From contig JACQFG010000231.1 in the NCBI GenBank assembly GCA_016200155.1, forward strand, positions 1 to 16,864: 16,864 nt of DNA. Direction: 5' to 3'. A model generated the notes under the pieces. The model worked only from the letters and a program-made list of their open reading frames with translations. It was not told where the DNA came from and did no database searches. Each line of letters begins with the position of its first letter. Positions within the stretch are counted from its first letter, which is position 1. This document shows, piece by piece, positions 9,261-15,689 of the stretch. The position numbers and the translations under genes are program-made. The DNA is from Planctomycetota bacterium. GTDB taxonomy: Bacteria; Planctomycetota; Planctomycetia; Gemmatales; Gemmataceae.

Positions 9261-10352
9261 TTACGGCAGCGTCAGAACACGCAGGCTCAGGCCGCCCTTT
9301 TCCTCTTCGCGGATGACAAGTGCGCGGGCGTCGTCCAGCTTGCTCATGAACTGCACGCCGAAGTAGTCCTTGGCGATCACGGCGCGGTCACCGATGTCCG
9401 TGCCCGGATCGCTCGGCTTGATTCGCCACAGCGCCTTCTGATCGACGTTCTTGGTCTCCTTGAGCAGATCATAGTCAACGCGCGCCGCCCAGTACTTGGT
9501 CGGGCCGAACGTCTTTTGAAAACGGATCGTGCTGATCAGGATCGATTTCTTGCCGTTCTTCTCGTAGACGAACATGTCGCGCGGCGTATTGCCCGAGCCG
9601 AGCTCGACGATGCTGGTCCCCTTGACCTGGGCGTTGGGCTTCATATCGTCCATGGCGTACTTGACGATGGGGGTGCAGGTGTAAGCACCGACGAAGTAGC
9701 GTTTGCCGTTCTCTTCGTACGGGATGATCGTCGCCATTGGAGCGTGCGTTTCCCAGCGCGTGTGGGCCACGTGATAGGTCTCGGCACTGTAGCAAGTCGG
9801 CGCGGCGTCCTTGACGCCGGGAGTGATCGAGAAGACGCGCGAGGCGAACTTATCGCCGGCCTTGCCCGAGGCGAGGATGCGATCGCCGGCCCAGACGACG
9901 TCGGTGATCGTGGTGACGGCCTTGTCGTTCACGGTCAGGGCATAGCGGTTGAACTTGACGTTCTCGAGCGAGAACTCTTCGACCTTGCCGGCGCCGTCGA
10001 TCGTCAGCAGCACGTCCTGCTTCATCTTCAAATTACGAACGGCAACATACGCCTTGCCCGAGACCGGATTGACGGTGAGCTTGAGGATCTGGATGTCCTT
10101 GGCGGTGAGGCCGAGCTTGCCGGCGAGCACGCCGTCGATGCCTGTGGTGGCGGTGTCGCCCCACTTGGCGGCCTTGAGATCGCCGGTGTCGACGGAGATA
10201 ACCTGCGAGCCCTTGCTGTCGCCGATCAGCAGCATGCCGTCGGGTCCGAACGCGAGCTTCTCGATCGATTTGAGCTTGGGATTGCCCTGGTCGGCGTGTG
10301 CGACCACGGCCACGCAAAGCGCGACGATGCCGGCGAGTGAGAATCGAATCAT
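9261..10352 (-). CDS. Secreted beta-propeller-like protein of unknown function
   Basis: The chosen start gives 363 residues beginning MIRFSLAGIVALCVAVVAHA, a good signal peptide. The mature part opens with KLKSIEKLAFGPDGMLLIGD and contains repeated beta-strand turns of propeller type (SKGSQVISVDTG, YVAVRNLK, ITDVVWAGDRILASG, GNTPRDMFVYEKNGK). I cannot name a specific family or reaction. ATG at 10352 is preferred over the longer frame starting at 10394 because GGAGG lies about 7 nt upstream and the signal peptide then sits at the N-terminus. It diverges from the small operon at 10501 across a 148-bp gap and precedes the Ig-like gene on the same strand. Confidence 0.8.
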   Translation of the reverse strand: MIRFSLAGIVALCVAVVAHADQGNPKLKSIEKLAFGPDGMLLIGDSKGSQVISVDTGDLKAAKWGDTATTGIDGVLAGKLGLTAKDIQILKLTVNPVSGKAYVAVRNLKMKQDVLLTIDGAGKVEEFSLENVKFNRYALTVNDKAVTTITDVVWAGDRILASGKAGDKFASRVFSITPGVKDAAPTCYSAETYHVAHTRWETHAPMATIIPYEENGKRYFVGAYTCTPIVKYAMDDMKPNAQVKGTSIVELGSGNTPRDMFVYEKNGKKSILISTIRFQKTFGPTKYWAARVDYDLLKETKNVDQKALWRIKPSDPGTDIGDRAVIAKDYFGVQFMSKLDDARALVIREEEKGGLSLRVLTLP

Positions 10353-10432
10353 GATGTTCCTCCGGTGAAAACGATGGTTAGCCATTGGTGCCATGCTAAT
10401 CCGGCAGCGGGGCGGCGTCCAGCAGGAAGCGG

Positions 10433-10460
10433 GAAATTCGTGAATTTCTCACAATACAAT
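10433..10460 (+). promoter_or_regulatory. 16-bp perfect-arm palindrome next to a TACAAT box, operator-like
   Basis: GAAATTCGTGAATTTC at 10433-10448 has two perfect 7-bp arms around a 2-nt centre. TACAAT at 10455-10460 is five of six to the -10 consensus and lies about 40 nt before the ATG at 10501. No -35 is seen at 16-18 nt spacing, because that region is the palindrome itself. The arrangement suggests a regulated promoter for the operon, with the palindrome as a dimeric regulator site. It lies in the gap between divergent genes and could serve both. Confidence 0.35.
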
Positions 10461-10500
10461 GGCAATGCCGACTCGAAGCTATGTTTGAAAAGGCGATAGA

Positions 10501-10707
10501 ATGAACGACGACGATTTGGCGGACGATCTAATCCCGGGCAAGCTGAAACGATCCCGCTCTTATCACGCGGATTACGGCCGCAAAAGCTACGCCGAAATCA
10601 AGCGATTGGCAGCGCGTCAGCCGCCGGACCTGAAGGCGCGGCAAATGAAAAAGCTCATCGAAAGGCAGAAACATCTGCGCGACAAACCACGGAGACCTCG
10701 GTCATGA
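10501..10707 (+). CDS. Small basic hypothetical protein, 68 aa
   Basis: The product is unrecognised. It starts acidic (MNDDDLADDLIPG) and becomes strongly basic and probably helical (YAEIKRLAARQ, KARQMKKLIERQKHLRDK), ending KPRRPRS. Its stop overlaps the next gene's start as ATGA (10704-10707), which indicates translational coupling and supports it being real. The Shine-Dalgarno is poor (AAAGGCG about 6 nt upstream). A seven-codon reading frame at 10481-10504 overlaps its start in the same ATGA manner. The basic tail could bind nucleic acid or an acidic partner, but no function is claimed. Confidence 0.6.
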   Translation: MNDDDLADDLIPGKLKRSRSYHADYGRKSYAEIKRLAARQPPDLKARQMKKLIERQKHLRDKPRRPRS

Positions 10708-11222
10708 AATCTCTCAAAAGTTACAAGCAAGGCTCCGCCAGGATCCGACGCAACTGGCGCGCCGGCCGCTTTGCGCAGGCTCTGGCCGAGGTCGATCGCC
10801 TGCTGACAGAATGGCCTGACAATCCGTCTCTTCTCGTTGCTCAGGCCGATCTGATCCAGTTGCAGGATTCCGAGGATGGCGTCAGTCTGGAGCACGCGAA
10901 GGCGGCCTACCTGCGCGCTGCGGAGCTTGACAGCGAATCGCCGGGCCCCTTGGTCGAACTTGGACATTACCTCTATGCAATCGATGACGAGGCCGGTGCC
11001 GCAAGCAAAGCATATGCAAAGGCGATCCGAATGTGCAAGAGCTTGCTGACCGAGGCGCTGGTGGGACAGGCCAAGGCACTCACGGAACTCGGACGCAAAA
11101 CGGAAGCACTTTGTTGCTTGGCCGAGGCGCAATGGCTTCGATCCGGACACGAACCAGGCCGCAATGGCAAAGCGAATGGCGACATCATGCAGCAATTTTC
11201 GGAAACGGCCGAGAACAGATAA
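10704..11222 (+). CDS. TPR-like repeat protein, 172 aa
   Basis: The product has no signal peptide and consists of helical repeats of tetratricopeptide type. About residues 14-45 are RIRRNWRAGRFAQALAEVDR with LLTEWPDNPSLLVAQADL. About 60-110 are AKAAYLRAAELDSESPGPLV and ELGHYLYAIDD. About 110-150 are SLLTEALVGQAKALTELGRK with TEALCCLAEAQ. Alternating small and large residues and the A-x-x-x-x-x-A-L pattern fit TPR scaffolds, which mediate protein contacts. The start overlaps the previous stop (ATGA) and the Clp-N gene follows 86 nt later, so the three probably form one transcript. A scaffold or partner role for the neighbours is inferred. Confidence 0.7.
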   Translation: MKSLKSYKQGSARIRRNWRAGRFAQALAEVDRLLTEWPDNPSLLVAQADLIQLQDSEDGVSLEHAKAAYLRAAELDSESPGPLVELGHYLYAIDDEAGAASKAYAKAIRMCKSLLTEALVGQAKALTELGRKTEALCCLAEAQWLRSGHEPGRNGKANGDIMQQFSETAENR

Positions 11223-11308
11223 ACGGCACGGGCAGGAGTTGGTGCGTGGTCCGGCGGATCACTCACCGCTCACCACCGTGGCATCGAACCACTCGGCGAG
11301 AAATAGGC

Positions 11309-12265
11309 GTGTTCTCCCGCTTCACTGCATCTGCGCGGCGCGTCATGCAGCGAGCCTTTCGCGAAGCGAAACGCTGGCAGCACGATTTCGTCGGCACCGA
11401 GCACCTCCTCTACGGCCTGCTCTGCGATCTCGACGGCCCCGCAGGAACGCTCCTGCGATCCTTGCAAGTCGCGCCCGACCTGCTGCTGGGGAAAGTCGAG
11501 TTGTCGCTGCAACGGCATGACGGTGGGCTCGCCATGGAGCAGTTCCCGCTCAGCCCGGCGAGCCGACGAGTCTTCCGTTCTGCCGCCGACGAAGCAGCGT
11601 CGTTCCGCCATCAAATGATCGGGCCCGAACATCTTTTGCTCGGCCTGCTGCGCGAACGCGATTGCGAAGCGGCGCAGATCCTGGCGACGCACGGCATCGC
11701 CTTCAGCGCGGTGCGCGAGGCGATAGCCCAACTTCCTCCGGACCTTTATCGCGAGGCTCAGATTCAAGCTGATGAAGCGCCGCGCACCGCCCCCGGGGAC
11801 AATCCGAGTGCCAACGAACTCGAACGCCGGGTCGCGCCGCCACCTAAGGTCGAGGATGTCGCGCAGAGCCCGCTCCTCTCGGGACTGCCGTGGGCAGCGG
11901 GCCCGGCGCCAACGCCGCTGCAAGAACTTTCAACCCGGCTGTGGCGTACCCAACTCGTGTTCGGCGGCCTGCTCGGTTATACTTTCGGCCATTGGCTCTC
12001 CGACTGGAAGCTGGGCCTGCTGTCGGCTCTCATCGGCGTCGGCGTTGCCTTCTCGCGCCACTCGTGGGTCGGCTTGCTCGTCGGCACATCGTGCGGACTC
12101 TTGATCACGCCGCTCTTTCGACCCGACGTAGGACCGTGGGGCCCCATCGTCATCGGCCTGCTCGGCGCGTTCCTGGGCAGCTTTTTGGGCGACGGGCTGC
12201 TTACCCGGAAGGCGCCGTCGGACTCGCACCACAACGAGAACGACCCGTCCGAGCCGACAGGTTAA
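11309..12265 (+). CDS. Two-repeat Clp N-domain protein with C-terminal membrane region, no AAA+ module
   Basis: The GTG start gives 318 residues. Residues 1-65 (FTASARRVMQRAFREAK, DFVGTEHLLYGLL) and 79-142 (LSPASRRVFRSAADEA, MIGPEHLLLGLLRE) are two copies of the Clp N-terminal repeat that ClpA/ClpC use to recognise substrates and adaptors. No Walker motif follows. Residues ~145-210 are a proline/alanine-rich linker. About 212-298 is a glycine-rich hydrophobic region with three or four probable membrane spans (VFGGLLGYTFGHWL, LGLLSALIGVGVAF, WVGLLVGTSCGLLI, IVIGLLGAFLGSFL). The tail is polar (HHNENDPSEPTG). The frame is open into the upstream gene, but GTG 11309 places the canonical F-x-x-F-T motif at the N-terminus, as in ClpC. 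A membrane-tethered substrate or adaptor receptor is plausible but inferred. Confidence 0.85.
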   Translation: MFSRFTASARRVMQRAFREAKRWQHDFVGTEHLLYGLLCDLDGPAGTLLRSLQVAPDLLLGKVELSLQRHDGGLAMEQFPLSPASRRVFRSAADEAASFRHQMIGPEHLLLGLLRERDCEAAQILATHGIAFSAVREAIAQLPPDLYREAQIQADEAPRTAPGDNPSANELERRVAPPPKVEDVAQSPLLSGLPWAAGPAPTPLQELSTRLWRTQLVFGGLLGYTFGHWLSDWKLGLLSALIGVGVAFSRHSWVGLLVGTSCGLLITPLFRPDVGPWGPIVIGLLGAFLGSFLGDGLLTRKAPSDSHHNENDPSEPTG

Positions 12266-12355
12266 CGGTCGTTGAACGACGCCGTCGCGCGCGACCAGCA
12301 GCCTTTCGACCACCCGGTCAAGCCTTGAAAAAGTCAGCGTGCTCTTCGCTACGCG

Positions 12356-15300
12356 TCACGGCTTGCCACGCTGGCCAAGCAGATACGCCATGAGGTGATG
12401 AAACTCCGGCTCCGTCATGATCTCCGCGACGTTGGCGGGCATCGGCGACAGCGGGGAGAGTGCGCGATCGTCGATCATCGCCTTGTCGATGCGCACTTCC
12501 TTGCCGAGGTTGTCTGCGAGGATGACGATCTTGCCCTCCTCGCGCAGGAATAGGCCGGTCACCGTCTTGCCGTCCTTCGTGGTGATGACGGTGGTGCGAA
12601 ACGCCTGATCGACATTACGGTTCGGATCGAGCACATCCTCCAGCAAGCGTTCCAGGCCGCGCGCCCCGATGCCGTCAAGGTTGGGCCCGATCTTGGCCCC
12701 CTGCCCCGCGATCTGATGGCAGTTGGCGCAGTGCTTCTGGAAAATCTTCTTGCCGGCTTCCGCGTCGCTCGCGAACGATGCAAACCCATCGCGCCGCTTG
12801 GCGATCAGTTCCTGCGTCTTCTGATCGAGCGACGGCAAGCCGCGCGTCAAATTCGCGATGCGTTGAGAGTAGTTGTCCACCTTGGCGAATTCGAGACGAA
12901 GGAGGATCGCCCGCGTCTGCAGCACGCGGGCGGACGCTTTGCCCGCCTCGATCGTCTGGAGGAGTTTTTCGCCGCCCTGCTTGCTGCTGGTGAGCCCGGT
13001 GGCGATGGCGTATTCCAGGCGAGCCGGCGCGGTTTCCAGGGCCTTCGCGAGCCCGGCAAGGGCCTCGGGATGATTGCTGCCGCCCAGGTCGCGCGCGACC
13101 TGCTCACGAATCGTGATCCCTTCCTTCTCACTGAGGACGATCTGCACCAGCGGCTCGACTGCCTTCTTGGCATCGATACTGAGCATTGCCGCGATGCTGG
13201 CCTTGCGCACGCCGTCGGGCATTTTCTGGGACGCAATCAGGGTCAGCAATTTCGGTTGGACGGCCGACATCTTCAGCATGCCGGCGAGTTCGGCGCCGGT
13301 TTGCTTGTCGCCCGGATTCCCCTGATCCAACAAGCGATGGACGATCACTTCCGCCGACGCACGTTCGGCCTGCGTGAACGCGATGCCGCGCTCCTGGGCG
13401 GCCTGCGCGGCCGCTTTGAGAACGCCCCCGTGCAGGCCGAGGTTCTTGGCGTTCTTCGCGAGGTAATCGTCGAGCGCCCAGCGGATCGAATCGTTGTTGC
13501 CGTATCGCACGATGTAGTGCGTGTACGGCTGCGCGCTCGTGACGCTTTCGCCGAACGCGAGCATGTACGACTTCAGAAACTCCGCGGACGGCTCGTTGCG
13601 AATGCCGAGGCACACGTCGGCGACCGCGTGTTTCGTCGCATTGCTCCAGTCCGCGACGCGCAGCCCTTTCCAGGCGTCGGCGGACCGCAGTTGCTCCCGC
13701 AACGCTAACCGGGCCGCATAGTACAGATGGGTGTCCTTCGCGGTGACCTTGTTGCGCAAACCAGCGACGGCCTCGACCTGGTCGGCCGCCGGATGGGCAG
13801 CCAGCGCCTCGACGGCAACGCGCTGCACCGCCGCTTCCTTGTCATCGATGCCGAGCTTGGCCATCGCGGCATATTTCGGCGTCCAGTTTTGCTTCTCCGT
13901 CAAGATGCGCTGGGCATGAACGCGCACCTCACGCTCGCTCGCCGACACCGCGCGGGCCAGCGTCTCGTCGTCGAGCTTGCCGAGCCGTTCGAGCGCCCAG
14001 AGTGCATGGACCTTGCGTGCGCCATCGCCTTCCTTCTCGACGTTCTTGACGATCGGCTGCAACGACGCAACCGCTGCGGCGCCTCCACGTTCGACGAGCT
14101 GATGCGTCGCCTGCAGTCGCACCGTCAGGTTCGGACTGCCGAGTGCTGCGACGAGATGAAGGACGTCGGCCTTCGCAAGGTTCACGACGGGGCGCGGTCC
14201 ATCGCTGTCGGCGCCGTTGCCGCGATAGACGATCCGCCAGATGCGCCCCTTGTCGCGATCCCGGCCCGGATGATTCAACGCCACCTCGTAGTGCCCAATG
14301 ATGCGGTTGTAGAAGTCGGCGAAATACAGGCAGCCGTCGGGCCCGAGCTTGATATCGACCGGGCGGAACCACGGATCGCTCGAAGTCAGGAACGGCTTCA
14401 TCACCGCCTTCGGACTGGCGCCGTCCCACTTCAACTCATAGGCGTTGATGCGATTGAGCACCACGTCCCCCAGGAACAGCATGCCGCGATATTCTTCCGG
14501 ATACTGATCGGCCGCATAGTAAGCGACGCCGCACAGGGCCGTCGAATGGCCGTCGAAGGTATTCATGTGCGGCGCGAAACCGAGCCCGTCGTGCGGCCTC
14601 GCAAAGCTCTCGTACGTGCCGTGCCGCAACAGCATGGTGAGCGGCCGACTATGGCAGTCGCCGGAATAGAGATTGCCGAGCGGGTCGAACGCCAGGCCGA
14701 ACGGGTTGACCTGGCCCCAGGTGTGCTGCTCGATGCGCGAGCCGTCGGCCTTGATGCGATAGGTGTTGCCCGAGGTCATCTTGATCGACGACGTGCCGTC
14801 CTGGCACTTGACGTTGGAGGTGTTGGAGAACCCATGACAGGCGTAGATCCAGCCATCAAAACCTTGCTGGAACTCGCCTGTCATGCCGTGCGTGTCCTGG
14901 GTGCCGAACTGCGAGTAGAAGACTTCACGCTTGTCCGCCTTGCCGGTCCCCTTGGTGTCGGTCATGTGATAGATCGACGGGATGCTGTAAACGAGCGCAC
15001 CCTTCGCCGTCGGGATGACGCCGATCGGGATGTTGAGCCCGTCGGCAAACGTCGTGATCTTGCGAGCCTTCCCGTCGGGCCCGAAGTCCTCAAGGATCTT
15101 GACGGCATCGCGTCCCTTGGCGTCCGCCGCCGCGAACGGATATTCGATCGTCTCGGTTACCCACAGCCTGCCCGCCGCGTCGAAGTTGATGTTGATCGGC
15201 TTGCGAATGTCCGGATCGGCAGCTACGAGTTGAAGCTCGAAACCCGGCGGCAGCTTGATTGTCTTCTTCTGCTCCGCGGGGCGCAACGGCTCCGTCGCCG

Positions 15301-15397
15301 CCACATGCGGACTCGGCGGCCACTTCGGCTTCTCCTTGGCCGCTTGCGGCGTAGCAAAAACAAGGAGTGCCAACAACAAATAAGCCGTGCGGTACAT
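12356..15397 (-). CDS. PVC-type exported protein: dehydrogenase-like propeller, HEAT-like repeats, C-terminal c-haem domain
   Basis: The 1,013-residue product has a signal peptide (MYRTAYLLLALLVFATPQAA). A propeller of the planctomycete membrane-bound dehydrogenase type covers about residues 45-385 (PPGFELQLVAADPDIRKPIN, FDAAGRLWVTET, GQVNPFGLAFDPLGN, WFRPVDIKLGPDGCLYFADF). A helical HEAT-like region runs from about 400 to 860. The C-terminal PVC-type haem-binding domain holds KHCANCHQIAG (C890, C893, H894) and LRDV-like LLEDVLDPNRNVD, then KTVTGLF. By family it is extracytoplasmic and probably passes electrons from sugar oxidation to a c-type haem. The substrate is unknown. ATG 15397 is chosen because GGAG lies 8 nt upstream; the in-frame TTG at 15403 would be only 2 nt from it. 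Confidence 0.92.
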   Translation of the reverse strand: MYRTAYLLLALLVFATPQAAKEKPKWPPSPHVAATEPLRPAEQKKTIKLPPGFELQLVAADPDIRKPININFDAAGRLWVTETIEYPFAAADAKGRDAVKILEDFGPDGKARKITTFADGLNIPIGVIPTAKGALVYSIPSIYHMTDTKGTGKADKREVFYSQFGTQDTHGMTGEFQQGFDGWIYACHGFSNTSNVKCQDGTSSIKMTSGNTYRIKADGSRIEQHTWGQVNPFGLAFDPLGNLYSGDCHSRPLTMLLRHGTYESFARPHDGLGFAPHMNTFDGHSTALCGVAYYAADQYPEEYRGMLFLGDVVLNRINAYELKWDGASPKAVMKPFLTSSDPWFRPVDIKLGPDGCLYFADFYNRIIGHYEVALNHPGRDRDKGRIWRIVYRGNGADSDGPRPVVNLAKADVLHLVAALGSPNLTVRLQATHQLVERGGAAAVASLQPIVKNVEKEGDGARKVHALWALERLGKLDDETLARAVSASEREVRVHAQRILTEKQNWTPKYAAMAKLGIDDKEAAVQRVAVEALAAHPAADQVEAVAGLRNKVTAKDTHLYYAARLALREQLRSADAWKGLRVADWSNATKHAVADVCLGIRNEPSAEFLKSYMLAFGESVTSAQPYTHYIVRYGNNDSIRWALDDYLAKNAKNLGLHGGVLKAAAQAAQERGIAFTQAERASAEVIVHRLLDQGNPGDKQTGAELAGMLKMSAVQPKLLTLIASQKMPDGVRKASIAAMLSIDAKKAVEPLVQIVLSEKEGITIREQVARDLGGSNHPEALAGLAKALETAPARLEYAIATGLTSSKQGGEKLLQTIEAGKASARVLQTRAILLRLEFAKVDNYSQRIANLTRGLPSLDQKTQELIAKRRDGFASFASDAEAGKKIFQKHCANCHQIAGQGAKIGPNLDGIGARGLERLLEDVLDPNRNVDQAFRTTVITTKDGKTVTGLFLREEGKIVILADNLGKEVRIDKAMIDDRALSPLSPMPANVAEIMTEPEFHHLMAYLLGQRGKP

Positions 15398-15412
15398 GAT
15401 CAATCTCCGGTT
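15398..15412 (-). promoter_or_regulatory. Ribosome-binding leader AACCGGAGATTGATC of the PVC cytochrome gene
   Basis: Read on the minus strand this leader differs from the DUF1501 leader by one missing G and one C-to-T change. GGAG is the Shine-Dalgarno. The inverted repeat at 15413-15473 abuts it with no gap. Confidence 0.6.
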
Positions 15413-15473
15413 CGTAGGTCAGGCTTTCCAGCCTGACGTTGGCCGCTCGTCAGGCTGGAAAGCCTGACCTACG
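15413..15473. repeat. 26-bp perfect inverted repeat with self-palindromic arms (family E)
   Basis: Arms 15413-15438 and 15448-15473 are perfectly complementary around a 9-nt loop. Each arm contains CAGGCTTTCCAGCCTG or its complement, which is itself nearly palindromic (CAGGCT/AGCCTG). The element can therefore fold as one long hairpin or as two short hairpins. It lies directly upstream of the PVC gene leader. The clean symmetry suggests a recently copied or actively maintained element. Confidence 0.85.
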
Positions 15474-15637
15474 TGGCGATGCCACCATCGTACGACCCGA
15501 CGGCACGCTCCGCAACGGGATTGTCAATGTCCGATTATGGGCAAATTTATGGGGAAATCGATCACCCCCCCCTCCCCATCAGCGATGCTCGCTAAACGGG
15601 GCGCTACCGACCTTGACACAATCCGAAAAGAAACCAT
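15474..15637. other. Intergenic spacer with no gene recognised
   Basis: I see no convincing coding region between the family E repeat and the promoter region of the DUF4062 gene. It contains a small AGCGA/TCGCT hairpin at 15581-15593, a run of eight C residues at 15565-15572, and a perfect TTGACA at 15613-15618 with no -10 at proper spacing. Local composition is somewhat more AT-rich than its surroundings. Confidence 0.5.
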
Positions 15638-15665
15638 TTGGCGCGGCATCCTGACGTGGTAAAAT
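15638..15665 (+). promoter_or_regulatory. Candidate promoter of the DUF4062-STAND gene
   Basis: TTGGCG (15638-15643, four matches to the -35 consensus) and TAAAAT (15660-15665, five of six to the -10) are 16 nt apart. The predicted start near 15672 would leave a short leader carrying CGGAG at 15677-15681, 8 nt before the ATG. Confidence 0.4.
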
Positions 15666-15689
15666 AGGCCGAACTCCGGAGCCGCCACC

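Noticed and set aside
12310..12356. Possible terminator after the PVC cytochrome gene
   Set aside because: Reading the minus strand, only a 4-bp AGCG/CGCT stem precedes TTTTTC; this is too weak to call.
13727..15436. 569-codon plus-strand frame opposite the PVC cytochrome gene
   Set aside because: Despite its length it is arginine/aspartate-rich antisense sequence without domains, and the opposite strand has signal peptide, propeller and CANCH haem motif.
15613..15618. Perfect TTGACA as -35 of the DUF4062-STAND gene
   Set aside because: No -10-like hexamer lies 15-19 nt downstream; the TAAAAT at 15660 is over 40 nt away and pairs better with TTGGCG at 15638.
15518..15624. Imperfect inverted copies GGATTGTCAA (15518-15527) and TTGACACAATCC (15613-15624)
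   Set aside because: The match needs a 2-nt gap, the copies are about 85 nt apart and no other evidence supports an operator pair, so it may be chance.
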